NCBI RefSeq assembly: GCF_013401555.1
Contig: NZ_CP058552.1
Span: 5,456,001-5,520,000, forward strand
Length of the DNA stretch: 64,000 nt
From: Paenibacillus sp. E222
GTDB lineage: Bacteria; Bacillota; Bacilli; Paenibacillales; Paenibacillaceae
Reading direction: 5' to 3'
The translations under genes and the position numbers were made by a program. Below are positions 34,608-43,322 of this stretch, piece after piece. The notes under the pieces were generated by a model. That model made no database searches, was not told the DNA's origin, and worked only from the letters and a program-made list of their open reading frames with translations. Within the stretch, counting starts at the first letter, position 1, and every line of letters begins with the position of its first letter.

Positions 34608-34901
34608 TTACTTCCAGTCTCTCTTGCGAAGATAGGACTCGAATACAAAAGTTCCAAAAGGCAATAAACCTGCTACCAAGCCCATGAACCAGCGTGAAGC
34701 TTTCCACTTCTTCACAACAGCCAAATGTACAAGCGTGATCAGATATAGTGGAAAAAGAATACCGTGAATCATACCCATAATCGCTACCGGGGAAGACATA
34801 TCGGCAAAATATTTTAGCGGCATGGCTACAAAAATCAACAGCAGTAAGGATACACCTTCCCATATGCCTGCAATTCTGAATCGACCTGTGACCGTCTTCA
34901 T
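34608..34901 (-). CDS. DUF3817 small integral membrane protein
   Basis: About 97 residues with three hydrophobic segments, matching the DUF3817 (YdzA-like) family: RIAGIWEGVSLLLLIFVAMPLKYF, MGMIHGILFPLYLITLVHLA and MGLVAGLLPFGTFVFE with a conserved basic end. The ATG at 34901 is ten bases after AAAGGTGA. Function is unknown; the His in MGMIHG and the Glu in WEGVS are conserved family positions. A perfect palindrome lies 42 bases upstream. Confidence 0.85.
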   Translation of the reverse strand: MKTVTGRFRIAGIWEGVSLLLLIFVAMPLKYFADMSSPVAIMGMIHGILFPLYLITLVHLAVVKKWKASRWFMGLVAGLLPFGTFVFESYLRKRDWK

Positions 34902-34942
34902 CCTGTTCAATCTCACCTTTCCAGCGGATAGTATGTGAATTA

Positions 34943-34956
34943 TGTAACTTGTTACA
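34943..34956. promoter_or_regulatory. Palindrome TGTAACTTGTTACA upstream of DUF3817
   Basis: A 14-base inverted repeat with two-base centre, 42 bases before the DUF3817 start. It resembles MarR/PadR/TetR-type half-site spacing. The controlling protein is unknown. Confidence 0.4.
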
Positions 34957-35077
34957 AGATGTTTCAACTTGAAGCCACATCATCTGTACTAATGCAGCTT
35001 CATTTGAAACGTCTTGTTCAGTATACCGCATGGTTCTGGTTCGGAAATGCTTCAATTTTGAATAATTAATGACTGAA

Positions 35078-36286
35078 CTATCCGTGCAGGTGATGTTGAG
35101 TTTTAAATTCGAAAATCGCATCAACAGCATAATGATATCCGCCTGATTTTCGAAAGGATTCCCTCAGATTCGCAGCAGCTCTCTCAAAAGAAGGAACCTT
35201 CAACACATGATCTACCGTTTCATGGAGCTGATTGGCAGTCAAGGTTTGCATTTGTAAGCTGATGCCTGCTCCCCTGCTAACAACCTGCTCAGCGATGATC
35301 GGCTGGTCCGCGCTCTGAGGGAGTACAATGAGGGGAACCCCGTAATATAAACCTTCATTGGTACTGTTCATCCCGCCATGTGTGATAAATAATTTTGCGG
35401 ACTGCAATACATCCATTTGTGGAACATAACGTTTAACGATAAAATTTTCCGGAATTGTTCCCAGTGCCGTAATTTGTGTTCTATCCCCTACAGACATGAC
35501 AATTGTATGCTCGGTATTCCCCAATGCTTCCATGCAAAGCTTATAGAAATCAAGAGCCTGGTTAAAAATTGTACCCAGTGAAATGTAAATAGGTCTTTTC
35601 CCTTTAATTGCTTCCATGTCGAAGTCTTCATGCGTTAATCTGAAAAAAATAGACGGTCCTACGAATTTATAGGTATGGTCGAATGCATCTCCATAAGGCT
35701 GGAATTCCCTTGTTGTATATACGATGGTAAGCGGTGCGGGATTGCAAAACACTTCGTAGGGAGAAGCAATCTCTACATCATATTTTTCTTGTAACCTGCT
35801 CGTCAGACTATGGAATGTATCGTTTATAGGTTGAGCGATTTCGGCAGGAACATTTAAGAAAAAGTGTTGCATCAAATGATTGAATGATTCTTCGGTCTGC
35901 GCAAAAGAAGTGCATGAATTAATTGCAGGCAGCTTCAGTATTTGCGCAAGCAAACGTCCGCAGCCAAACATGGAATCATGGACGATGTAATCAAATTGTT
36001 CACCCTTAATCTGTTCAAGGACACTCGGAATGACGATATCTGCCGTAAGCAAAAGACCGTTGACTCGTTCAAGCAAATAATCTCTGCCACCTGAGATAAA
36101 AGCTTTAATAAATTTTTGACCGTCAAAGGTTCGGACTACAGCCCCTGTCTTTTCCATACGTTCCCGATACGCTTCTATAGTGAAGTACACAACCTCTTCC
36201 CCTCGTGAAATAAGTTCTTGTACCACACCAATCGTTGGATTGACATGTCCCTCTGATCCACCGTTAATAAATAAAACACGTGCCAT
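35078..36286 (-). CDS. MGT-family (GT1) UDP-glycosyltransferase
   Basis: Macrolide-type glycosyltransferase of the YjiC/YojK group, 402 residues, two-domain GT-B fold. The acceptor domain begins ARVLFINGGSEGHVNPTIGVVQEL with the catalytic His of the family in GHVNP. The donor-binding signature near residue 310 reads FITHGGMNSTNEGLYYGV followed by PLIVLPQSADQP. ATG is preceded by AAAGGAGGG. Such enzymes glucosylate antibiotics, flavonoids or other small hydrophobic compounds, often for detoxification. It is a single gene. Confidence 0.94.
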   Translation of the reverse strand: MARVLFINGGSEGHVNPTIGVVQELISRGEEVVYFTIEAYRERMEKTGAVVRTFDGQKFIKAFISGGRDYLLERVNGLLLTADIVIPSVLEQIKGEQFDYIVHDSMFGCGRLLAQILKLPAINSCTSFAQTEESFNHLMQHFFLNVPAEIAQPINDTFHSLTSRLQEKYDVEIASPYEVFCNPAPLTIVYTTREFQPYGDAFDHTYKFVGPSIFFRLTHEDFDMEAIKGKRPIYISLGTIFNQALDFYKLCMEALGNTEHTIVMSVGDRTQITALGTIPENFIVKRYVPQMDVLQSAKLFITHGGMNSTNEGLYYGVPLIVLPQSADQPIIAEQVVSRGAGISLQMQTLTANQLHETVDHVLKVPSFERAAANLRESFRKSGGYHYAVDAIFEFKTQHHLHG

Positions 36287-36371
36287 AATTATCCCTCCTT
36301 TGTTATACTACGTGCTTCAAATGGTGTAAGAATTTTCGTAAGCAATGACGTACTTCCCCCCAAAAAAAATT

Positions 36372-37340
36372 TTAGGTAGTCGCACGTTCTATCAGATGAA
36401 ATTCCAATTGCCGAGGCTGCAGCTCCTGCTTGCCAAGGACGGCCCATAATTGATGAAAGGCCTGCGTAGCCTGTTCTGCAATGGGATTATGTATAGTGGT
36501 TATTCCAAGCACACGAGACAGTTCAATGTCATCGAAACCAACAATGGCAAGTTGTTCGGGAACTTGTATATTCTGTTTGCGTGCTTCGGACCAGATTCCG
36601 ATTGCAGCATAATCATTCGAACATAACACCGCTTGAGGAAGTTCTGGTCCACTAGCCATTCTTCGCATCGCCTCTTCGCCATCAGATGAACTGAACACGG
36701 AATATTGATAAGCTTCACGCAATACAGGCAGCCCCTTATCTGCCATAAATGATTCATAGGCTTCCCGCCGACTTTGGGTATTCAGGCTTTCTGCTCTACC
36801 AAAGGCATTGGCAATGCGTATATATCCTTTGGACACCAGATGTTCAAGAGCCAGCCTGTAGCCTTGTGCCTGATCCATAGCCACTGACGGAATTTCGTCA
36901 TTCCCCATCCGCTGCCAGGATACAATCGGACCATACTCGCAATAGGATTTCAGTTTGTCTGGATGATTAACACAGGTCATAATCACCAATCCATCCACCC
37001 GTTTACTCCGCAGATCCTCGAACGCCTGCAATTCAATCTCTTTATCTCCACGCGAAGTATAGATCAGGGTCTGAAATCCATAATCCATCGCTGTATCAAT
37101 GAATTGATTCATGAACGTAAGGATAATCTCGTTGGTTGCGGATGTGACAATTCCAATTTGCTTGGTCTGTCCGGTGGATAACGAAACGGCATTTCGGTTC
37201 GGGATATAGTTGAGCTGTTTCATGATTTCCGTTATTTTCTGCCGGGCCTCGTCACTCACATGCGGCGAATGATTAATTACTCTGGACACCGTGGCTTTCG
37301 AGTAGCCGGACAGCTTCATAATTTCATCGAACTTGGACAC
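36372..37340 (-). CDS. LacI-family repressor divergent from a GH1 gene
   Basis: Repressor of 322 residues from a GTG seven bases after AAAGGAG. The DNA-binding head reads KLSGYSKATVSRVINHSPHVSDEARQ, with NYIPNRNAVSLS as hinge. The sensor domain contains the AVLCSNDYAAIGIWSEARK and LAIVGFDDIELSRVLGITTIHNP stretches. It is divergent from the 6-phospho-beta-glucosidase gene across 166 bases. A CGTTCCAACG inverted repeat inside the GH1 promoter is the likely site. Confidence 0.93.
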   Translation of the reverse strand: MSKFDEIMKLSGYSKATVSRVINHSPHVSDEARQKITEIMKQLNYIPNRNAVSLSTGQTKQIGIVTSATNEIILTFMNQFIDTAMDYGFQTLIYTSRGDKEIELQAFEDLRSKRVDGLVIMTCVNHPDKLKSYCEYGPIVSWQRMGNDEIPSVAMDQAQGYRLALEHLVSKGYIRIANAFGRAESLNTQSRREAYESFMADKGLPVLREAYQYSVFSSSDGEEAMRRMASGPELPQAVLCSNDYAAIGIWSEARKQNIQVPEQLAIVGFDDIELSRVLGITTIHNPIAEQATQAFHQLWAVLGKQELQPRQLEFHLIERATT

Positions 37341-37411
37341 ATGAAGTCTCCTTTCTTGCTGACTATCTATAATGATTTACAGTTTGCCTCAAAATAAATA
37401 AAAAGTAAAAC

Positions 37412-38940
<1,529 letters not shown>

Positions 38941-38978
38941 GCATATGATATACCTGTAGCAGGTGCAAACTTGCGCTC

Positions 38979-39052
38979 CCCCAGCAGAAATCAAGTACAA
39001 GCATTGGGTACCCGATGTATTGATGCATTGTTTTCTGCTGGGAATTTTTTTT
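38979..39052 (+). terminator. Terminator of the GH1 gene
   Basis: Stem CCCAGCAGAAA / TTTCTGCTGGG with a long internally structured loop, followed by eight T on the plus strand. Confidence 0.8.
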
Positions 39053-39064
39053 CATATAGTACGT

Positions 39065-40069
39065 TCAGTTAAATTGGACCAAGGCTGGCTCCAACGCTTT
39101 CAATGTTAACCATCTCATTCCGGCTTCAAAGTCTTCCTGGAAAGAATCGATCAGAACAAGGCCAGGATCGGATGGCATCGACAGCTTGGCTTGATACTTT
39201 TCCCATGCTTGAATAACTGCATCTTGGTCAACCAACTTCTGATAGATTACTACCTGGTCTGGAGCAAGAATTGCATTAACCGTTTGAATCATTCTGCATA
39301 CCGTTTCAATAAACACTTCCTCTTCCACTGGGCTATACCAATCCACTCCCATTGGAAGGTATTTGACTTCCCCGGCCATGCCAAGTTTTCCTTTAATCAC
39401 TTTACCGTTCAGATAAATGCCCATGCCTGGAGGATATTTGGTTGGAAAATACATTCCGATGACACACAGGTCCTCGTCCAACTCTTGTTTGGCGCAATAT
39501 CCGCTAATTGCAGCATTCACATCATTTTCCATGATGACTGGTAATCCGAACTGTGCTTCAAGATCTTCAGTCATTCGGATGCCTTCTAACTGCTGGTGAC
39601 TGCTCACCGTAATTTCCCCATTCACGGTTTGCCCTGGAATACCAATACCGATCACTTTAATGGAATCATGCAGAGCCAATACGTTCCCAATGATCTCATA
39701 GAAGTGTTTCTGATCAAACGTAGGCATCGTATATTCTTCTCTGAACACCATGTTATCCTCTAGGTTAATGACGGTGGCCGTAATCAGGTCCTGCCCTTGC
39801 TTTTCGTTGATATACATGACCAAAGCCAAGCTGAAATCGTAATTATATCGGTAGGTTAACGCCGGTCTCCCCCCATTGGAAGGCACTGTCTGATCTTCAA
39901 ACAGTTCACCCAGGTCACACAACTCTTTTACCAGTGAATTTACAGTTACGACACTGAGCTTGGTCAAGGAGGCCAGTTGTGGCTTGGTTGCTGTTTCCAC
40001 CCGTTTCATGACCTGGCGTACATGGTTTATATTAATTTCTTTCATCAAATACGCGTTCGCTATTTTCAT
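39065..40069 (-). CDS. ROK-family transcriptional regulator
   Basis: NagC/XylR-type regulator of about 334 residues. The ATG at 40069 lies five bases after AGGGG. An N-terminal winged helix (TKPQLASLTKLSVVTVNSLVKEL, then GRPALTYRYN) joins a ROK sugar-kinase-like domain with VIGIGIPGQTVNGEI and MENDVNAAISGYCAK. The usual ROK zinc-binding cysteine cluster (CGxxGCxE) is absent: the matching place reads GMAGEVKYLPMG. So metal binding and probably kinase activity are lost. It converges on the GH1 gene. An inverted repeat upstream could be its own operator. Confidence 0.88.
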   Translation of the reverse strand: MKIANAYLMKEININHVRQVMKRVETATKPQLASLTKLSVVTVNSLVKELCDLGELFEDQTVPSNGGRPALTYRYNYDFSLALVMYINEKQGQDLITATVINLEDNMVFREEYTMPTFDQKHFYEIIGNVLALHDSIKVIGIGIPGQTVNGEITVSSHQQLEGIRMTEDLEAQFGLPVIMENDVNAAISGYCAKQELDEDLCVIGMYFPTKYPPGMGIYLNGKVIKGKLGMAGEVKYLPMGVDWYSPVEEEVFIETVCRMIQTVNAILAPDQVVIYQKLVDQDAVIQAWEKYQAKLSMPSDPGLVLIDSFQEDFEAGMRWLTLKALEPALVQFN

Positions 40070-40084
40070 AAGCACCCCTACTCC

Positions 40085-40112
40085 ATAGTTTCTTCTCCAA
40101 TGTAGTAACTAT
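40085..40112. promoter_or_regulatory. Inverted repeat upstream of the ROK gene
   Basis: ATAGTTTC (40085-40092) and GTAACTAT (40105-40112), one mismatch, 12-base spacer, 16 bases before the ROK start. The AGTT-C/GTAACT core resembles the repeat in front of the MFS gene at 42038. Confidence 0.45.
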
Positions 40113-40131
40113 ACAATATCTCCAGAGGTAT

Positions 40132-40162
40132 TAAAAATACCCGATGAGAACATCGGGTATTC
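40132..40162 (-). terminator. Terminator of the acetyltransferase gene
   Basis: Perfect stem ATACCCGATG / CATCGGGTAT followed by five T on the minus strand. Confidence 0.85.
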
Positions 40163-40187
40163 TAAGGGTTTCGTATACACTTGGTAA

Positions 40188-40775
40188 CTAGCTTCTGCTA
40201 TACTTCGTTTTGTCTGCTTCCGTTATTTTGCGAATAACTCTGCATGGATTACCCGCAGCGATTACATCAGAAGGAATGTCTTTGGTAACTACACTGCCTG
40301 CCCCGATGATTGTATTATCTCCAATGGTCACACCCGCAAGCACAGTCACGCCGCCACCGATCCATACATTATTGCCCACTGTGATGGGACCTACAATTTC
40401 AAGACCTTCGTTACGTTGTTCCACATCATAAGGATGACCCGCAGTGTAGAATCCACAGTTCGGAGCAACAAAAACATTGTCACCAAACCGGATTTTGGCT
40501 CCATCCAGCATAACGATATTATGATTGCTATAGAAGTTCTCACCAATTTCTATGTTATAGCCGTAGTCACATACAAACGGCTGCTCGATCAGGAAACGAT
40601 CCATCGTTTTTCCAAGCAGCTTTTTGAGCAGCGCTTCTCTCTCGGTGATCTTGCCTGGATGAAGCTGATTATACTCGTAACAAAGCCCCTTCGCGTACAT
40701 ACGCTCATCAATCAATTCTTTGTCGTAATTCGCATTATACAGCAGTCCCAGTTGTGATTTCTCTTTTTCAGTCAT
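40188..40775 (-). CDS. Maltose/galactoside O-acetyltransferase
   Basis: Left-handed beta-helix acetyltransferase (Maa/LacA/NodL type), 195 residues. An N-terminal Mac domain (KSQLGLLYNANYDKELIDER) precedes hexapeptide repeats such as IRFGDNVFVAPNC, ITVGNNVWIGGGVTVLAGVTIGD and NTIIGAGSVVTKDIP. The catalytic His is in GFYTAGHPYD. It transfers acetyl from acetyl-CoA to sugars that accumulate in the cell, aiding their export. It lies 78 bases after the MFS gene in the same direction, so a sugar-efflux pair is plausible. Confidence 0.93.
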   Translation of the reverse strand: MTEKEKSQLGLLYNANYDKELIDERMYAKGLCYEYNQLHPGKITEREALLKKLLGKTMDRFLIEQPFVCDYGYNIEIGENFYSNHNIVMLDGAKIRFGDNVFVAPNCGFYTAGHPYDVEQRNEGLEIVGPITVGNNVWIGGGVTVLAGVTIGDNTIIGAGSVVTKDIPSDVIAAGNPCRVIRKITEADKTKYSRS

Positions 40776-40853
40776 GAATTCTTGTGCCTCCAGCTCTTCT
40801 CTATATATTAAAACACTTTATAAAACCATTTTAATTATAGGGGTTAATTTCAA

Positions 40854-42020
40854 TTAATCAAGTAACCGTATAACCGTTTGCTCCTTGCGACTAATTGCAT
40901 AAACGGCTGACACCAGACCCATCAGGATTAGAATCGATCCCACCCATCCTGTATACATAATGGAAGAATGATCGATAACCACCCCGCCGATATAGGTTCC
41001 CAGAGCAATACCGGCATGTGCAATGCCTGAATTGGTGCTAATTAACGTTTCAGCCGTTGCCGGTGAGGTTTTGATAATCAGACTATTCTGTACCGGGGTA
41101 ACCGTCCAGCTTAAGGCACTCCATATACTTAGCAAAATCAAGAAAGCAATTAAAGGCAGCCCGGTACTAAACGGAATAACCGCCATGCTTATCATAAAGG
41201 GGATCAGCACGATAATAATGGCTTTGGCCGGGTGCAAGCGATCTGATAAGATGCCGCCAATGCCGCCGCCTGCTACGGCAGCGATACCAAACATCATATA
41301 GATAAAGGTAACCATGGTTGAACTGGCTCCCAGCGCTTCCTGGAGAAATGGTGTGAAATACGCATATAACGTCAAGTGTCCTGCGAGCACAAGCAATGTT
41401 GTAACATGGATTGCCAGCATTTTCGGATTCCATAGAGCCGTAAGCTGCTTCTTCAGGGATACGGCCGGAATTGGCTGCACACGATCCATGGCAATGCCAA
41501 TGGCAACCATGACTACTGCAGTTAGAATCGCAATCAACATAAACACTTCACGCCATCCGGCGAGGTTACCTACAAAGATCCCGAGAGGTACACCCAAAAT
41601 CAGTGATGCACTTCCTCCCATCGTGATAATTCCCACAGCACGCCCTTTATACTGAGGCTCCACAATACGTGCAGCGAGCGTTAGTGATAGTACAAAAATC
41701 AATGAGCCTGTTGCCGCCCCCAATGCTCTGCCTGCCAAGAGCATATAGAAGTTGACACTAAAGGCAGAGATGAGATTACTGATTAGAAAAACGAATAAAG
41801 TCCACATATAAACTTTTTTACGTTCGAATCTGGCCGTCATATTTAACAAAATAGGCGCAGATAACGCATAGACAAGTGAGAAAATCGAAATTAAATACCC
41901 GGCTTTGGCCAAGGTCAAATGAAGATCTGTCGCAATCAAGTCCAGAATCCCGCCTAATATGAGTTCAACGGTACCCACCACAAAGGCCGCGATTGCCAGA
42001 ACATATACTTTTTTATTCAT
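40854..42020 (-). CDS. MFS transporter (AraJ/YdhP-like DHA1 family)
   Basis: Twelve-helix exporter of 388 residues, ATG after GAGGAGG. Motif A after helix 2 reads NMTARFERKKVYMWTL, and motif C is found in helix 5 as SASLILGVPLGIFVG. The C-terminal half repeats the loop as GGILSDRLHPAKAI. Family members export sugars, arabinose, purine analogues or drugs. Neighbours are a TrmB regulator upstream and a sugar acetyltransferase downstream, which favours a sugar or sugar-like substrate. Confidence 0.92.
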   Translation of the reverse strand: MNKKVYVLAIAAFVVGTVELILGGILDLIATDLHLTLAKAGYLISIFSLVYALSAPILLNMTARFERKKVYMWTLFVFLISNLISAFSVNFYMLLAGRALGAATGSLIFVLSLTLAARIVEPQYKGRAVGIITMGGSASLILGVPLGIFVGNLAGWREVFMLIAILTAVVMVAIGIAMDRVQPIPAVSLKKQLTALWNPKMLAIHVTTLLVLAGHLTLYAYFTPFLQEALGASSTMVTFIYMMFGIAAVAGGGIGGILSDRLHPAKAIIIVLIPFMISMAVIPFSTGLPLIAFLILLSIWSALSWTVTPVQNSLIIKTSPATAETLISTNSGIAHAGIALGTYIGGVVIDHSSIMYTGWVGSILILMGLVSAVYAISRKEQTVIRLLD

Positions 42021-42037
42021 TTTTGAAGCCTCCTCAA

Positions 42038-42061
42038 AAGTTACAACTACGATAGTAACTT
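42038..42061. promoter_or_regulatory. Inverted-repeat operator upstream of the MFS gene
   Basis: AAGTTAC (42038-42044) and GTAACTT (42055-42061), perfect arms, ten-base spacer, just before the MFS ribosome binding site. Candidate binding proteins are TrmB, encoded directly upstream, or the ROK protein, whose promoter has a similar motif. Confidence 0.5.
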
Positions 42062-42083
42062 AATCATGAGAAGATTTCAATAC

Positions 42084-42114
42084 AAAAAAGCTATTCTCAG
42101 AAAGAATAGCTTTT
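42084..42114 (-). terminator. Terminator of the TrmB gene
   Basis: Stem AAAGCTATTCT / AGAATAGCTTT followed by six T on the minus strand, 13 bases after the stop codon. It separates TrmB from the MFS transcription unit. Confidence 0.85.
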
Positions 42115-42126
42115 GGAACCATCGGT

Positions 42127-42885
42127 TTAATAAATTAATCGTGCCAGCAAACGTGCAATTTCTTCATCCTGAAGCAGATGATCACCGAATCTTTTGGTAA
42201 TTTGAGTAAGAGCGACGTCATGATAGAAATAATCCGTCATGGCTTTAACAATCGGTTTGGACGTAGTCTTGATGGCCTTCCATGAATCATGCTCGATCCC
42301 TGCAAACAAAAGATATTCATGGTCAACAATAATTAGCTGCGAGGGCTCAAGCTTACTGTCCTCAAGCATGGGTATTAACGAATACTTATGCGTTAAAGAC
42401 GTTTGCAATCCGCCTACAGCCAGAACCTCAACATGTACCCCTTCATCCTCTTTTTGCTCCAGCAGCTTCCGGTACTTCTCCATTTGCTCGTTCCACGCCA
42501 GAAAAAGGATCGATGAATCCGCTTCTTCAATAAGCTGTTCAATATTCGATGCAATGGATGATGCATCCTTCAACGTCCAGATATGTTCATCTGTGAATGT
42601 ACGTTTGATTTTATATGTCTTTAACTCTTCAATATCCTTCTCAAAGTCGGCCCTTATTTTGAGGATAATGGACTGAAGATCAACCGCCATGTACAATTTT
42701 TTCTTCCCATGCATGGTGGTTAGGACCGTTCCCTTATCAATAAGCCGATTAAGCACTTCGTATATTTTAGCCTTAGGTACATTGGAATAATTAACAATCG
42801 AGGTGGCATCGAGCGGCGCATCCTGTGCAAATATAGCCTCATATACCTGACTTTCATATTGTGTAAAACCGAATTTCTGCAACAT
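42127..42885 (-). CDS. TrmB-family sugar-responsive regulator
   Basis: Regulator of 252 residues. The N-terminal winged helix-turn-helix spans LQKFGFTQYESQVYEAIFAQ and PLDATSIVNYSNVPKAKIYEVLNRLIDKG, the TrmB signature. The C-terminal phospholipase-D-like sensor region contains ADSSILFLAWNEQMEKY and IIVDHEYLLFAGIEH. The ribosome binding site (AAGGAG) is about 13 bases from the ATG, rather far. TrmB proteins usually repress or activate sugar transport genes; the MFS gene directly downstream is the natural target. Confidence 0.92.
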   Translation of the reverse strand: MLQKFGFTQYESQVYEAIFAQDAPLDATSIVNYSNVPKAKIYEVLNRLIDKGTVLTTMHGKKKLYMAVDLQSIILKIRADFEKDIEELKTYKIKRTFTDEHIWTLKDASSIASNIEQLIEEADSSILFLAWNEQMEKYRKLLEQKEDEGVHVEVLAVGGLQTSLTHKYSLIPMLEDSKLEPSQLIIVDHEYLLFAGIEHDSWKAIKTTSKPIVKAMTDYFYHDVALTQITKRFGDHLLQDEEIARLLARLIY

Positions 42886-43055
42886 GGTTCGATTCGGGCT
42901 CCTTCTTGTTTTGTATCGTTCTATACAGTTTAGACGCCTGAACTTCCCATGTCCAGTTTATCCCACCATTCCTTTGTATCCAAATATAATGACCTCTCTG
43001 TGGGTATATTAACACTCAGGCTACGCATTTTATCTTGAAGGAGGTGTGCTTAAAC

Positions 43056-43184
43056 ATGGAGAGTACCCATGATTTTGTGAAAAAAGTGAATGAGAATGCC
43101 GAAAAAGCACGTCATAACAAAAACAATGGTAAAGGTACGCCAACAGACAAACTACCAGCAAAGCAGCACAGCACCAATAAATAA
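43056..43184 (+). CDS. Small charged protein, 42 residues, function unknown
   Basis: MESTHDFVKKVNENAEKARH begins a Lys/Asn-rich, strongly hydrophilic chain ending KQHSTNK. The ribosome binding site AAGGAGGTG nine bases upstream is nearly perfect, which argues that it is real despite its size. It has no signal or membrane segment. Size and composition recall minor small acid-soluble spore proteins, but I recognise no family. A strong terminator follows 60 bases after the stop. Confidence 0.65.
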   Translation: MESTHDFVKKVNENAEKARHNKNNGKGTPTDKLPAKQHSTNK

Positions 43185-43246
43185 ACTTGTAATGGCATTA
43201 CATCATGTTAAGGGGATAAGTTAAGCGAATCGCTCAATTTTCTTTC

Positions 43247-43286
43247 AGCAAGAAAAGGACCTCTGGAGAGAGATCCTTTTCTTGCT
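43247..43286. terminator. Bidirectional terminator between small ORF and catalase
   Basis: Thirteen-base perfect stem AGCAAGAAAAGGA / TCCTTTTCTTGCT between two convergent genes. Confidence 0.8.
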
Positions 43287-43322
43287 ATTCGTGATTGGAC
43301 CTTTCAAAAGCTTCCCGGCTGA

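Noticed and set aside
34498..35130. Long minus-strand frame antisense/alternate to the DUF3817 gene and its upstream region
   Set aside because: It shares no family features, has no ribosome binding site and overlaps a gene with clear DUF3817 motifs.
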